Shown here piece by piece: positions 17,649-26,023 of a stretch of 64,000 nucleotides of DNA. The stretch covers positions 1 to 64,000 of the forward strand of contig NZ_MDKB01000006.1 of the NCBI RefSeq assembly GCF_001715295.1, given 5' to 3'. The stretch comes from Streptomyces griseus (GTDB taxonomy: Bacteria; Actinomycetota; Actinomycetes; Streptomycetales; Streptomycetaceae). Under the pieces are notes generated by a model, which did no database searches, was not told where the DNA came from, and saw only the letters and a list, made by a program, of their open reading frames with translations. Positions within the stretch are counted from its first letter, which is position 1. Each line of letters begins with the position of its first letter. The translations under genes and the position numbers were made by a program.

Positions 17649-17912
17649 TCAGATGGCGGCCTTCTTCAGGCGCCGCCGCTCACGCTCGGACAGACCGCCC
17701 CAGATACCGAAGCGTTCGTCGTTGTTGAGGGCGTACTCGAGGCACTCGGAACGGACCTCGCAGGCGAGACAGACCTTCTTGGCCTCGCGGGTCGACCCGC
17801 CCTTCTCGGGAAAGAAGGACTCGGGGTCGGTCTGGGCGCACAGCGCGCGCTCCTGCCAGCCGAGTTCTTCGTCCGCGTCCTCGACCAGCAGTTGCTGGAA
17901 CAGCTCGGTCAT
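17649..17912 (-). CDS. whiB: Sporulation regulator WhiB (iron-sulfur transcription factor)
   Basis: The protein has 87 residues. It has the four [4Fe-4S] cysteines C25, C48, C51 and C57, the GIWGG turn at about 69-73 and the basic DNA-contacting tail RERRRLKK. The sequence QERALCAQTDPESFFPEKGG is essentially that of S. coelicolor WhiB. WhiB acts with WhiA to start sporulation septation in aerial hyphae. A GAGGGG ribosome-binding site precedes ATG 17912. It has a long upstream region, as expected for a developmentally controlled promoter. Neighbouring gene order (giant GT2 downstream, cysteine dioxygenase divergent) matches the S. coelicolor whiB locus as I recall it. Confidence 0.95.
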   Translation of the reverse strand: MTELFQQLLVEDADEELGWQERALCAQTDPESFFPEKGGSTREAKKVCLACEVRSECLEYALNNDERFGIWGGLSERERRRLKKAAI

Positions 17913-18636
17913 CTGCGCCCCTCGTCTGTCTCTTGCGTCCCCGTGATGCGGCCGTTACGTGAGGCCGGAACAACACGAGTGAAATTACAAGTGTGTATCT
18001 CTGAGCCAGTCAAGCGAAGATCTGCTATTGGCCTCGGTATTCACCCTGCGGAACCAAGCGTATGCGGAAAGTGTGCAAATCACCAAAAACCTGACATCTG
18101 CCGCCGGTCCCCTCGGATGCGGCCTCTCACCGTGCGAGACGACCCGCGTCACCTCGGTGTTTCGATTCGATCACCGAAGCGACCAAGATCACATTCGGGT
18201 CACGGCCGTCCTGCCTCGTTGGGAAAGCCGGTTGTTGCGCCACCTTGCCTCCCCTGGCCCGCTGAAACCTTTCTTCTTGCTCGCCGACCGGATGAGGTGA
18301 AAGAGTGCCGCTCCGGCGGGCATCGGGTTGACAGGACACCCGCCCAACCGGTCTCCTAGGCCGTATGCCAGCGACCGCAGCGATGTACCCGGCCCACGTC
18401 CGTGGGTTCCGTACGGCTGTCCAGGCCCGCTGTTGCTGTTCGAGCTGTCACAGCTGTTGAGCCCGGCGCTCCAGCTCTGATCCGACCCGGTTCTCCCTGC
18501 GACCCGGCTCCTCGCCGAGCCCTCCGGTCCCCGCGACACCCACGGTCCCGCCCGCCACCCGCGTCCACGCGGCACGGCAGGCACCCGCGACGCCTCCCCC
18601 GCACGCGCCTCCCCACGCCGAGGAACCCCCGCACCC
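17913..18636. other. 724-bp divergent regulatory region between whiB and cysteine dioxygenase
   Basis: No gene is supported here. The whiB-proximal part (about 17965-18230) is unusually A+T rich for this genome, as expected for a regulated promoter region. A TTGACA occurs at 18329-18334 on the plus strand, ahead of the dioxygenase gene, but I could not find a good -10 at 16-18 bp. Confidence 0.5.
18070..18084. promoter_or_regulatory. Candidate BldD-like site upstream of whiB
   Basis: AGTGTGCAAATCACC resembles the BldD pattern AGTGA-n-TCACC with one mismatch in the left half. It lies about 160 bp upstream of the whiB start. whiB is, as I recall, a direct BldD target in Streptomyces. The match is imperfect, so this is only a candidate. 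Confidence 0.3.
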
Positions 18637-19218
18637 ATGAACAGCGACAGCGATCTCCAGATCGCCGGCGACATCCTCGAGGTCCAGCACCTCCTGCAGC
18701 CGCCGCGCCGCCACCCGTCCACCGTGGCCGAGTTCGCCGGACTCGCCCGCACCATCGCGGCCGACCGCGCCCGCTGGGCCCCACTCGTCCGGTACGACGC
18801 CACCACCCGCTGGTACCACCGGCTGAAATCGGTCCCCCCGGCCCCCGGTGCCGACCCGGCAGAGGCGACCCCGCTCGGCTACGAGGTGTGGCTGCTCAGC
18901 TGGGTCCCCGGTCAGGGCACCGGACTCCACGACCACGGCCCGTCCTCCGGAGTACTGACGGTCCTGGAGGGCGAGTTGACGGAACACACCGAGCGCGGGA
19001 CACGCGCGCTCCACTCCGGCTCGCAGCGCGTCTTCGCCCCCGGCTACGCCCACGACATCGTCAACAGCTCCCTCGAACCGGCCGTCAGCCTCCACATCTA
19101 CCACCCGGGCCTCACCGACATGCCCATGCACACGGCCCGCTGCGCCCAGCACACCCTGACCGCCCGACAGCCCCACCCGTCACCCACCACCACCCCGACA
19201 ACGCCAGGCTTCGCCTGA
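18637..19218 (+). CDS. Cysteine dioxygenase family protein
   Basis: The protein has 193 residues. It is a cupin with the cysteine dioxygenase motifs GLHDHGPSSGVLTVLEGEL and PGYAHDIVN. H98, H100 and H139 form the iron-binding triad. The family oxidises cysteine (or a related thiol) to its sulfinate with O2. The last 17 residues (from RQPHPSP to GFA) are low-complexity Thr/Pro and are encoded by the first copy of a 51-bp tandem repeat; the TGA stop falls exactly at the repeat junction. I take the ATG at 18637 as start; the upstream Shine-Dalgarno match is weak. Confidence 0.9.
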   Translation: MNSDSDLQIAGDILEVQHLLQPPRRHPSTVAEFAGLARTIAADRARWAPLVRYDATTRWYHRLKSVPPAPGADPAEATPLGYEVWLLSWVPGQGTGLHDHGPSSGVLTVLEGELTEHTERGTRALHSGSQRVFAPGYAHDIVNSSLEPAVSLHIYHPGLTDMPMHTARCAQHTLTARQPHPSPTTTPTTPGFA

Positions 19219-19267
19219 CAGCCCCACCCGTCACCCACCACCACCCCGACAACGCCAGGCTTCGCCT
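19166..19267. repeat. 51-bp tandem duplication at the 3' end of the cysteine dioxygenase gene
   Basis: Positions 19166-19216 are repeated base for base at 19217-19267, and GACAG at 19268-19272 starts a third copy. The unit is 17 codons. Copy 1 encodes the dioxygenase C-terminus. At the junction the base before GACAG is T instead of C, turning an Arg CGA into the TGA stop. Copy 2 is therefore untranslated and lies directly upstream of fbiA. Confidence 0.95.
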
Positions 19268-19281
19268 GACAGACTGTCTGT

Positions 19282-20238
19282 ATGCGCATTGTGGTTCTGG
19301 CCGGCGGTATCGGTGGTGCTCGTTTTCTGCGTGGCCTCAAGCAGGCCGCCCCGGACGCGGACATCACCGTCATCGGCAACACCGGTGACGACATTCATCT
19401 GTTCGGGCTGAAGGTCTGCCCCGACCTGGACACCGTGATGTACACCCTCGGCGGTGGCATCAACGAGGAGCAGGGCTGGGGGCGCACCGACGAGAGCTTC
19501 CACGTCAAGGACGAACTCGCGGCGTACGGCGTGGGGCCCGACTGGTTCGGGCTCGGCGACCGTGACTTCGCGACCCACATCGTCCGTACGCAGATGCTCG
19601 CCGCGGGCTACCCGCTGAGCGCCGTCACCGAGGCGCTTTGCGCCAGGTGGAAGCCGGGCGTCAGGCTCCTCCCCATGTCCGACGACCGCGTGGAGACCCA
19701 TGTGGCGGTCGATGTCGACGGCGAGCGCAAGGCCATCCACTTCCAGGAGTACTGGGTGAAGCTGCGCGCCTCCGTCCCGGCGCACGCCGTCGTCCCCGTC
19801 GGCGCGGAGCAGGCCGAGCCCGCCCCCGGCGTCCTCGACGCCATCGCCGGATCCGACGTCATCGTCTTCCCGCCGTCCAACCCGGTCGTGTCCGTCGGGA
19901 CCATCCTCGCCGTACCCGGCGTCCGGGAAGCCATCGCCGACGCCGGGGTGCCCGTCGTCGGGCTCTCCCCCATCGTCGGGAACGCCCCCGTGCGCGGCAT
20001 GGCCGACAAGGTGCTGGCCGCGGTCGGCGTCGAGGCGACGGCCTCGGCCGTCGCCCGGCATTACGGGTCCGGGCTGCTGGACGGCTGGCTCGTCGACACC
20101 GTGGACGCCGGAGCCGTCGACGAGGTGGAGGCCGCCGGCATCCGCTGCCGTGCCGTTCCGCTGATGATGACGGACGTGGACGCCACCGCCGAGATGGCAC
20201 GGCAGGCCCTCGCCCTGGCCGAGGAGGTCCGGGCATGA
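19282..20238 (+). CDS. fbiA: 2-phospho-L-lactate transferase-type enzyme of F420 synthesis (CofD/FbiA)
   Basis: The enzyme has 318 residues and joins the activated phospho-lactyl (or phosphoenolpyruvyl) guanosine unit to the deazaflavin Fo, giving F420-0 or its dehydro form. The N-terminal MRIVVLAGGIGGARFLRGL nucleotide loop, the TVIGNTGDDIHLFGLKVCPD motif and the DVIVFPPSNPVVSVGTIL motif are diagnostic. There is no Shine-Dalgarno sequence before ATG 19282. The start is preceded by ACAGACTGTCTGT and the 51-bp repeat. The stop overlaps the fbiB start (ATGA), so the two are co-translated. Actinobacteria are thought to use phosphoenolpyruvate and dehydro-F420-0, which FbiB then reduces. Confidence 0.96.
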   Translation: MRIVVLAGGIGGARFLRGLKQAAPDADITVIGNTGDDIHLFGLKVCPDLDTVMYTLGGGINEEQGWGRTDESFHVKDELAAYGVGPDWFGLGDRDFATHIVRTQMLAAGYPLSAVTEALCARWKPGVRLLPMSDDRVETHVAVDVDGERKAIHFQEYWVKLRASVPAHAVVPVGAEQAEPAPGVLDAIAGSDVIVFPPSNPVVSVGTILAVPGVREAIADAGVPVVGLSPIVGNAPVRGMADKVLAAVGVEATASAVARHYGSGLLDGWLVDTVDAGAVDEVEAAGIRCRAVPLMMTDVDATAEMARQALALAEEVRA

Positions 20239-21557
20239 GCGACGGAACACCCTCGTACCGCGTGTGGGCCCTGCCGGGGATGCCCGAGGTCCGGGAGGGC
20301 GACGACCTGGCCAAACTCATCGCCGCCACCGAACCCGGCCTCGTCGACGGGGACGTCCTGCTGGTCACCTCGAAGATCGTCTCCAAGGCGGAGGGCCGGA
20401 TCGTCGAGGCCACCGACCGTGAGGCCGCGATCGACGCCGAGACCGTCCGGGTGGTCGCCCGGCGCGGGGCACTGCGGATCGTGGAGAACCGGCAGGGGCT
20501 CGTCATGGCCGCCGCGGGCGTCGACGCGTCGAACACCCCGGCCGGGACGGTACTGCTGCTCCCCGAGGACCCGGACGCCTCGGCCCGGTCGATCCGGGAC
20601 GGGCTCCGGGACGCGCTCGGCGTCGAGGTCGGGGTCGTCGTCACCGACACCTTCGGGCGCCCGTGGCGCAACGGGCTGACCGACGTGGCCATCGGTGCCG
20701 CAGGAGTCCGGGTACTGGACGACCTGCGGGGCGGCACGGACACGTACGGCAATCCGCTGAGCGCCACCGTCGTCGCCACGGCCGACGAACTGGCCTCGGC
20801 CGGTGACCTGGTGAAGGGCAAGGCGGCCGGCCTGCCGGTCGCCGTGGTGCGCGGACTCGCCCACGTGGTGGCCGGCCCCGGCCCCGAGGACGGCCCGGAG
20901 GACGGCGCCAGGGCGATGGTGCGGGTCGCGGCCGACGACATGTTCCGGCTGGGGACCTCCGAGGCGGTCCGTGAGGCGCTGCACCTGCGCCGTACCGTGC
21001 GGGAGTTCACGGACGAACCGGTGGATCCCGGCGCCGTCCGGCGGGCGGTCGCGGCCGCGGTGACGGCCCCGGCACCGCACCACACGACGCCATGGCGGTT
21101 CGTCCTGCTGGAGTCCGCACGGTCGCGTACCCGGCTCCTCGACGCCATGCGGGACGCGTGGATCGCGGACCTGCGCCGCGACGGCCGGAGCGAGGAGTCG
21201 ATCGCCAGGCGGGTGCGTCGCGGCGACGTCCTGCGCAACGCCCCGTACCTCGCGGTGCCCTGCCTGGTGATGGACGGCTCGCACACCTACGGGGACGAGC
21301 GCCGGGACACCGCGGAGCGCGAGATGTTCGTGGTCGCCGCGGGCGCCGGCGTACAGAACTTCCTGGTCGCACTCGCGGGTGAGCGGCTCGGGTCGGCATG
21401 GGTGTCCTCGACGATGTTCTGCCGGGACGTGGTGCGTGAGGTGCTCGACCTGCCGGCCGGCTGGGACCCGCTGGGCGCGGTGGCCGTGGGCCACGCGAAG
21501 ACGGCTCCGCCGGCCCGGGGTGCCCGGGACGCGGGGGCGTTCATCACCGTCCGGTAG
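20235..21557 (+). CDS. fbiB: F420-0:gamma-L-glutamate ligase with C-terminal FMN reductase domain (FbiB)
   Basis: The protein has 440 residues in two domains. Residues 1-250 form the CofE-like ligase (LVTSKIVSKAEGRIVE, VVVTDTFGRPWRNGLTDVAIG) that adds the glutamate tail to F420. Residues about 255-440 form a nitroreductase-fold FMN domain (LHLRRTVREFTDEPVDPGAV, TTPWRFVLL), which in mycobacterial FbiB reduces dehydro-F420-0. GAGGAGG lies just before ATG 20235, and the start overlaps the fbiA stop by 4 bp. Confidence 0.96.
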   Translation: MSDGTPSYRVWALPGMPEVREGDDLAKLIAATEPGLVDGDVLLVTSKIVSKAEGRIVEATDREAAIDAETVRVVARRGALRIVENRQGLVMAAAGVDASNTPAGTVLLLPEDPDASARSIRDGLRDALGVEVGVVVTDTFGRPWRNGLTDVAIGAAGVRVLDDLRGGTDTYGNPLSATVVATADELASAGDLVKGKAAGLPVAVVRGLAHVVAGPGPEDGPEDGARAMVRVAADDMFRLGTSEAVREALHLRRTVREFTDEPVDPGAVRRAVAAAVTAPAPHHTTPWRFVLLESARSRTRLLDAMRDAWIADLRRDGRSEESIARRVRRGDVLRNAPYLAVPCLVMDGSHTYGDERRDTAEREMFVVAAGAGVQNFLVALAGERLGSAWVSSTMFCRDVVREVLDLPAGWDPLGAVAVGHAKTAPPARGARDAGAFITVR

Positions 21558-21660
21558 GCAGGACGTACGGGCCCCGCCGCCACGCCGGGACGGGTGCGGA
21601 AACCCCGCCTGCCCGGAGGGGCGGACGGGGCTGCTCCGGAAGGAGGCCCCGCGGGCTCCC

Positions 21661-21757
21661 GTCCCGGTGGATCCGCCGCGCGCGCCGGACCGCGGTGTGT
21701 CGCACGGCGGGGGTTTCTCCGCGTGCTGGACCGGTAGGGCTTTCCGACGGCGCGGCG
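21661..21757 (-). repeat. Intergenic repeat, copy 1 (3' side of the glycosylase gene)
   Basis: The stretch from TCCCGGTGGATCC to GACGGCGCGGCG aligns by eye along its length with 22859-22955 in the same orientation, with a few short gaps. It is also related to the copies at 22966-23135 and 37129-37300, which run the other way. It lies between the convergent fbiB and DNA glycosylase genes. Confidence 0.55.
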
Positions 21758-21806
21758 AGGGGTCGTGGCCGTCGCCGCGCGCCCGCCGGGAGCCGCGGGA
21801 GGGCCG

Positions 21807-22811
21807 TCAGAGACGGGCGATGTCCCGCGGCGTCATGCGGGGGGCCCGGCGGGGCGGGATCCGGCCGGAGAGAAGGATCAGGCGAGTCGCGCGGTGGCGC
21901 TGGCCCGCGTACGGCTCCAGCAGGGCCAGCATGGCCTCGTCGTCGGCGTTCCGGTCGCCCGCCAGGGCGTGGCCGACGATCCCCGGCAGGTGGAGGTCCC
22001 CGACCGTGACCGCGTCGGCCGCGCCGTTCGAGCGCTGCAGGGTCTCCGCCGCGGTCCAGGGCCCGATGCCCGGGATCAGCTGCAGCCGTGCCATGGCCTC
22101 CGGGAGCTCCATCGACGCCGCCTCCTCCATACGGCGGGCGACCCGCACCGCGCGCAGGATCGTCGCCGACCGCTTGGAGTCCACGCCCGCGCGGTGCCAC
22201 TCCCAGGACGGGATCGTCGCCCAGGTGCGCGCGTCCGGCATGACGTACAGCCCGTACGTGCCGAAGGCCGGGTCCGCCGGGCCGGGGGCCGGGGTGCCGT
22301 AGGTGCGGACGAGCAGGCGCCAGGCGCGGTAGGCCTCGTCGGTGGTGACCTTCTGTTCCAGGATCGAGGGGATCAGCGACTCCATCACCAGCCCGGTGCG
22401 CAGCAGGCGCAGGCCGGGCCGCCGGTGGTGGGTCACGGCGAGCAGCCGGTGGCACGGGCGGAAGGCGTCGGGCGCATCGCCCTCGCCGAGCAGCGCGGGC
22501 AGTCCGTCGAGGAGCCACTGCGCCCCGGGGCCCCAGGCCGCCGCCGAGATCCGGCCGTCCGGGGCCGCCGAGACGCGGAGGGTTCCGGGGCCTGCCGGGG
22601 TGCGGGTGGCCCGCCAGAACGAGCCGTCGGACAGCGCCCGGTAGGCGGGGTCGGCGGGGCCCCGCCGCAGCGGTCCGAGGACCAGTCGCACGTCCAGCGG
22701 CCACGGGGGCGTCCACGTCCGGGTCAGCTGCGGGACGGACGCGGCCGTGGCCGCGGCCGCCGGCTGCCGGCGGGGTACGGCGGTGGTACGGGCTGCGAAG
22801 CGTCCTGCCAC
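21807..22811 (-). CDS. AlkA/HhH-GPD-type DNA-3-methyladenine glycosylase family protein
   Basis: The protein has 334 residues. The C-terminal 200 residues have the HhH-GPD fold of base-excision glycosylases: LIPSILEQKVTTDEAYRAW, the helix-hairpin-helix LIPGIGPWTAAETL, and the catalytic aspartate in VTVGDLHLPG. The N-terminal 100 residues look like the TBP-like lobe of AlkA relatives. It would excise alkylated bases. GTG 22811 was chosen because a GAGGACC site lies just upstream. A longer in-frame reading back to 23042 runs into an intergenic repeat and gives low-complexity sequence. Copies of that repeat lie about 50 bp beyond each end of the gene. Confidence 0.88.
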   Translation of the reverse strand: MAGRFAARTTAVPRRQPAAAATAASVPQLTRTWTPPWPLDVRLVLGPLRRGPADPAYRALSDGSFWRATRTPAGPGTLRVSAAPDGRISAAAWGPGAQWLLDGLPALLGEGDAPDAFRPCHRLLAVTHHRRPGLRLLRTGLVMESLIPSILEQKVTTDEAYRAWRLLVRTYGTPAPGPADPAFGTYGLYVMPDARTWATIPSWEWHRAGVDSKRSATILRAVRVARRMEEAASMELPEAMARLQLIPGIGPWTAAETLQRSNGAADAVTVGDLHLPGIVGHALAGDRNADDEAMLALLEPYAGQRHRATRLILLSGRIPPRRAPRMTPRDIARL

Positions 22812-22858
22812 GGTCCTCGGTCCTCGGTCGTCGGGGGTGCCTGGGGCTGTCCCGCCGC

Positions 22859-22955
22859 TCCCGGTGGATCGGCGGGCGGCGTCGGACGCGGTGCGTCGTA
22901 CGGCGGAGGATCGTCCGCACACCGGATGCACGGGGACGAGCCGGCAGCGCGGCGA
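22859..22955 (-). repeat. Intergenic repeat, copy 2 (5' side of the glycosylase gene)
   Basis: This has the same orientation as 21661-21757. It is also an imperfect inverted partner of the adjacent 22966-23135 copy: both, read in their own orientation, contain GCCGCGCTGCCGG, a CATCCGGT core and CTCCGCCGTACGA. The pair could fold into a long interrupted hairpin. Confidence 0.6.
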
Positions 22956-22965
22956 CGTGCCGTGG

Positions 22966-23135
22966 GCCGCGTGTCGGAAGTCCCCCCGCCCGGAGGCGTC
23001 CGGCCCGCGCACTCGCCGCGCTGCCGGATCGTCCCGGTCCATCCGGTATCGGGGCGACCCTCCGCCGTACGATCGCAGGCACCGGACGCGCCGGGATCTG
23101 CCCTCCGGGCGGACGACGCCACTTCCGGAACACAG
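22966..23135 (+). repeat. Intergenic repeat, copy 3
   Basis: This about 170-bp stretch aligns over its whole length with 37129-37300, sharing the core of CATC-n4-TATCGGG, then CCCTCCG, then GACGACGCCAC. It fills most of the 465-bp gap between the glycosylase and the guanylyltransferase-like gene; I see no gene in that gap. Confidence 0.65.
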
Positions 23136-23276
23136 CCCGGCCCGTCGTCGCGCGCCTGCGGGAACGAACGGGACAGCCTGTGTCGAGGGTACGGCCGGCG
23201 GGAACCGCTCACCGGCCGCGGGGGACCCCGGCGAAGGGCCGGTCCGCCGTCCGGACGGGACACGGGCCGGGGCCGC

Positions 23277-24368
23277 TCACTGGTCGGACGAGAAGCGGAC
23301 CGAGGCGTCCGGGAGGACCGCGCCGCACCAGACGCGTACGCCGTCCCGCAGTTCGTTGTCCGCGCCGACCTGCGCGCCGTCCCCGATCACGGCGCCCGCG
23401 AGGACCGTGCGGCTGCCGATCCGGGCACCGGACCCGATCAGTGAGTCGCTGATCACAGCGCCGGGTTCGACGACGGCTCCGGCCAGCACGGTGGAGCCCG
23501 TGATCCTGGCGCCCTCGCCGACGACGGCGCCCTCGCCGACGACCGTACCGCCGGTGAGCTTGGCGTCGACCGCCACGGAGGCGGTGGGCAGGACGAGCCG
23601 GTCGCCGCAGCGGCCGGGCACCGCGGGGGAGGGTGCGCGCCCCAGGACCAGGTCGGCCGAGCCGCGTACGAACGCCTGCGGGGTGCCGAGGTCGAGCCAG
23701 TACGTGGAGTCGACCATGCCCTGGAGGTGGGCTCCGGAGGCGAGGAGTCCGGGGAACGTCTCACGCTCCACCGAGACGGGCCGGCCGGCCGGGATGGTGT
23801 CGATGACGGACCGGCGGAAGATGTACGCCCCCGCGTTGATCTGGTCGGTGACTATCTCCTCGGGCGTCTGCGGCTTCTCCAGGAAGGCCGTCACCCTGCC
23901 CGTCGCGTCCGTCGGCACGAGGCCGAAGGCGCGCGGGTCCTCCACCCTGGTGAGGTGGAGGGAGACGTCCGCCCCGGAGGTGGCGTGCGACGCGACCAGG
24001 GCCCGGATGTCGAGGCCGGTGAGGATGTCCCCGTTGAAGATGAGTACGGGGTCGTCCGGGCCCGAGGTCAGCCGCTCCGCCACGTTGCGGATGGCTCCGC
24101 CCGTACCGAGCGGTTCGTGCTCGGTGACGTACTCGATGGAGAGGCCGAGCGACGAACCGTCACCGAAGTGCGGTTCGAACACCTCCGCCAGGTAGGAGGT
24201 CGCGAGCACGATGTGCTCCACCCCCGCCGCCCTGGCGCGCGCCAGTTGGTGCGTGAGGAACGGGACGCCCGCCGCCGGCACCATCGGCTTCGGGGTGTGC
24301 ACCGTGAGCGGACGCAGCCGGGTGCCTTTGCCCCCGACCAGGAGGATCGCTTCTCTTGCCTCTGTCAC
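23277..24368 (-). CDS. Mannose-1-phosphate guanylyltransferase-like NDP-sugar pyrophosphorylase
   Basis: The protein has 363 residues. The N-terminal nucleotidyltransferase domain carries the signature AILLVGGKGTRLRPLT, the PKPMVPAAGVPFL lysine motif and the metal motif FNGDILTG. The C-terminal 120 residues are hexapeptide repeats of a left-handed beta helix (GGTVVGEGAVVGEGARITGS). This fits GDP-mannose pyrophosphorylases of the eukaryote-like type, which would complete the pathway begun by manA and manB in the same window. A glucose-1-phosphate nucleotidyltransferase is the main alternative. The start is GTG 24368. Confidence 0.88.
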   Translation of the reverse strand: MTEAREAILLVGGKGTRLRPLTVHTPKPMVPAAGVPFLTHQLARARAAGVEHIVLATSYLAEVFEPHFGDGSSLGLSIEYVTEHEPLGTGGAIRNVAERLTSGPDDPVLIFNGDILTGLDIRALVASHATSGADVSLHLTRVEDPRAFGLVPTDATGRVTAFLEKPQTPEEIVTDQINAGAYIFRRSVIDTIPAGRPVSVERETFPGLLASGAHLQGMVDSTYWLDLGTPQAFVRGSADLVLGRAPSPAVPGRCGDRLVLPTASVAVDAKLTGGTVVGEGAVVGEGARITGSTVLAGAVVEPGAVISDSLIGSGARIGSRTVLAGAVIGDGAQVGADNELRDGVRVWCGAVLPDASVRFSSDQ

Positions 24369-24447
24369 AGCACCGTCTCTGCTTCCTGCTGGGGCCGGGC
24401 CTCGTATCGGCTGGCCAGTGTATGCAGACCGGTCGGAGCTTTCCCGG

Positions 24448-25884
24448 TCAGCGGCCCTGCAGGGCGGCCGAAGCGGTCCGGGCCGTGCCGAGCTTCTTGT
24501 AGAGACGGCTTCCGGGGCATTCGGTTGCGAAACCGTCGCGATGGCCGGCGATGACGTTGAGCTTGGCCTTCGCGCCCTTCTTGTACTTGCCGCTGCCGCC
24601 GGAGACGAGCGTGACCTTGCCCTTGGGGTTGCGGCCGAACAGTCCGAGCTTCCAGGCGGTGAGCTTGGCGATGGCGTTCACCGCGGCGGCGGGTGGGTTC
24701 TTCGAGCTGTACGTGCCGAGTACCGCGATGCCCATGCTGTTGGTGTTGAACCCGAGGGTGTGCGCCCCGAGGACCGCCTTCGTCACCCCTCCGGCTCGCC
24801 CTTCGTAGATGTTCCCGCACTTGTCGACGGCGAAGTTGTAGCCGAAGTCCCGCCAGCCGCTGCTCTTGACGTGGTAGCGGTAGATGCTGCGCAGGACCGA
24901 GGGCGCCTGGGAGCAGGTGTAGTTGTTGCCGGTGGCACTGTGGTGGACGAAGGCGGCCTTGACCGTGCTCGTGTAGGCGAAGGCGCGTTCGCGCAGGCTC
25001 TCGTCGGCGCCCCAGCCCTTGCGGGTGACGATGCGGGGGCGGGGGCCGACGAACGGTTTGGCACCCGCCGCGACGACGGCCTGCTCCTCGGACTCGGCCT
25101 TGCTCAGGGCAGGGATCTCGGCGGCGCCGAGCGGGGCGAGGTCCGCGTTGACCGCGGAGCTCTCGGCCGCGGCCACCGTGAGGCCCGCGGACTCGGGGAG
25201 CGAGCCCTGCTGCGGGGCGACGGCGGGTGTGGCGGCTGAGCCGGAGGGGGTCGCCACGGCCGTCGTGGCGCCGGCGGCCGGCGGCTGCTGCGGGTCGTCA
25301 CCGGGGTCGACGAGCTCCACCCGCAGGCCTGCGGGGAGCGCCGCGGTGTCGCCCGCTCCGGTGCGCGGCCCGCCGGTCTCGCCGTGCACGCGTACCTCGA
25401 CACCGTCCGATTCCCCGACCCAGAGCGGGGCGGTGGAGCCGCGGACCGTGCCCGACTCGCGTTCGGGACTGCCTGCGTCGGCGGCGTGGTCGGCGTTGTG
25501 CGTCTCCAGGTCCTGCCAGCCGGACCACCGGCCGGTATCCGCATCCCGGGTGCGGACCTGGACGGTGCCGTGCAGTTCGGTGTCGGCGTCGTCCCAGACC
25601 ACGCCGACGAGGGAGAAGCGGTGGGCGTCGAGCCGCCGCAGCCCCTGCCCGGCGGGTGACGAGGGTGACGCGGAGCCGGTGGGCTCACCGGCGGCCCGGG
25701 AGGCGGCGCCGGTGAGCGGTCGCAGGGGCAGGGACTGCGTCGAGCCCAGGGGCTCGGCGGCGGTGGCCGCGGGCGCGTGGGCGACCGGGGCGGAAGCGGG
25801 GACGGCCGGCGCGGGCGCGGCGAGCGGGAGGGTGAGTGCCGCCGCGCAGGTGACGCCGATGGAAGTGGAGAGAAGTGCACGCAT
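24448..25884 (-). CDS. Secreted peptidoglycan-recognition / N-acetylmuramoyl-L-alanine amidase family protein
   Basis: The protein has 478 residues. A Sec signal peptide (MRALLSTSIGVTCAAALTL, then Ala-rich) is followed by a domain of about 130 residues (SLVGVVWDDADTELHG), a Pro/Ala-rich linker and a C-terminal PGRP/Amidase_2 domain. Zinc ligands can be placed in FVHHSATGNNYTC and IAGHRDGFATECPG (His and Cys). Other PGRP hallmarks are DFGYNFAVDKCGNIYEGR and VLGAHTLGFNTNSMGIAVLG. It should cleave or bind stem peptides in the wall. AAGGA precedes ATG 25884; an in-frame ATG at 25932 would place non-signal residues in front. Confidence 0.92.
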   Translation of the reverse strand: MRALLSTSIGVTCAAALTLPLAAPAPAVPASAPVAHAPAATAAEPLGSTQSLPLRPLTGAASRAAGEPTGSASPSSPAGQGLRRLDAHRFSLVGVVWDDADTELHGTVQVRTRDADTGRWSGWQDLETHNADHAADAGSPERESGTVRGSTAPLWVGESDGVEVRVHGETGGPRTGAGDTAALPAGLRVELVDPGDDPQQPPAAGATTAVATPSGSAATPAVAPQQGSLPESAGLTVAAAESSAVNADLAPLGAAEIPALSKAESEEQAVVAAGAKPFVGPRPRIVTRKGWGADESLRERAFAYTSTVKAAFVHHSATGNNYTCSQAPSVLRSIYRYHVKSSGWRDFGYNFAVDKCGNIYEGRAGGVTKAVLGAHTLGFNTNSMGIAVLGTYSSKNPPAAAVNAIAKLTAWKLGLFGRNPKGKVTLVSGGSGKYKKGAKAKLNVIAGHRDGFATECPGSRLYKKLGTARTASAALQGR

Positions 25885-26023
25885 ACCGGAAATCCTTGGC
25901 GGAGTCAGGCATCCCCGGCTACTGGAGTGCATCGGAAGGAACCTGACGGCCCGTCTGCCGAACCGGTGTACGCGTCACCCGCCCGCCCCTCCGCGGCGGC
26001 GCGCCCGGCGTACCCTTGTCCGG

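Noticed and set aside
18402..18636. Extra gene upstream of cysteine dioxygenase
   Set aside because: The open frame there is Arg/Pro-rich and overlaps the dioxygenase in a different frame; it is a typical shadow.
22812..23042. N-terminal extension of the DNA glycosylase
   Set aside because: The frame stays open, but it runs through the intergenic repeat and encodes low-complexity Arg/Pro/Gly sequence. A good ribosome-binding site supports GTG 22811.
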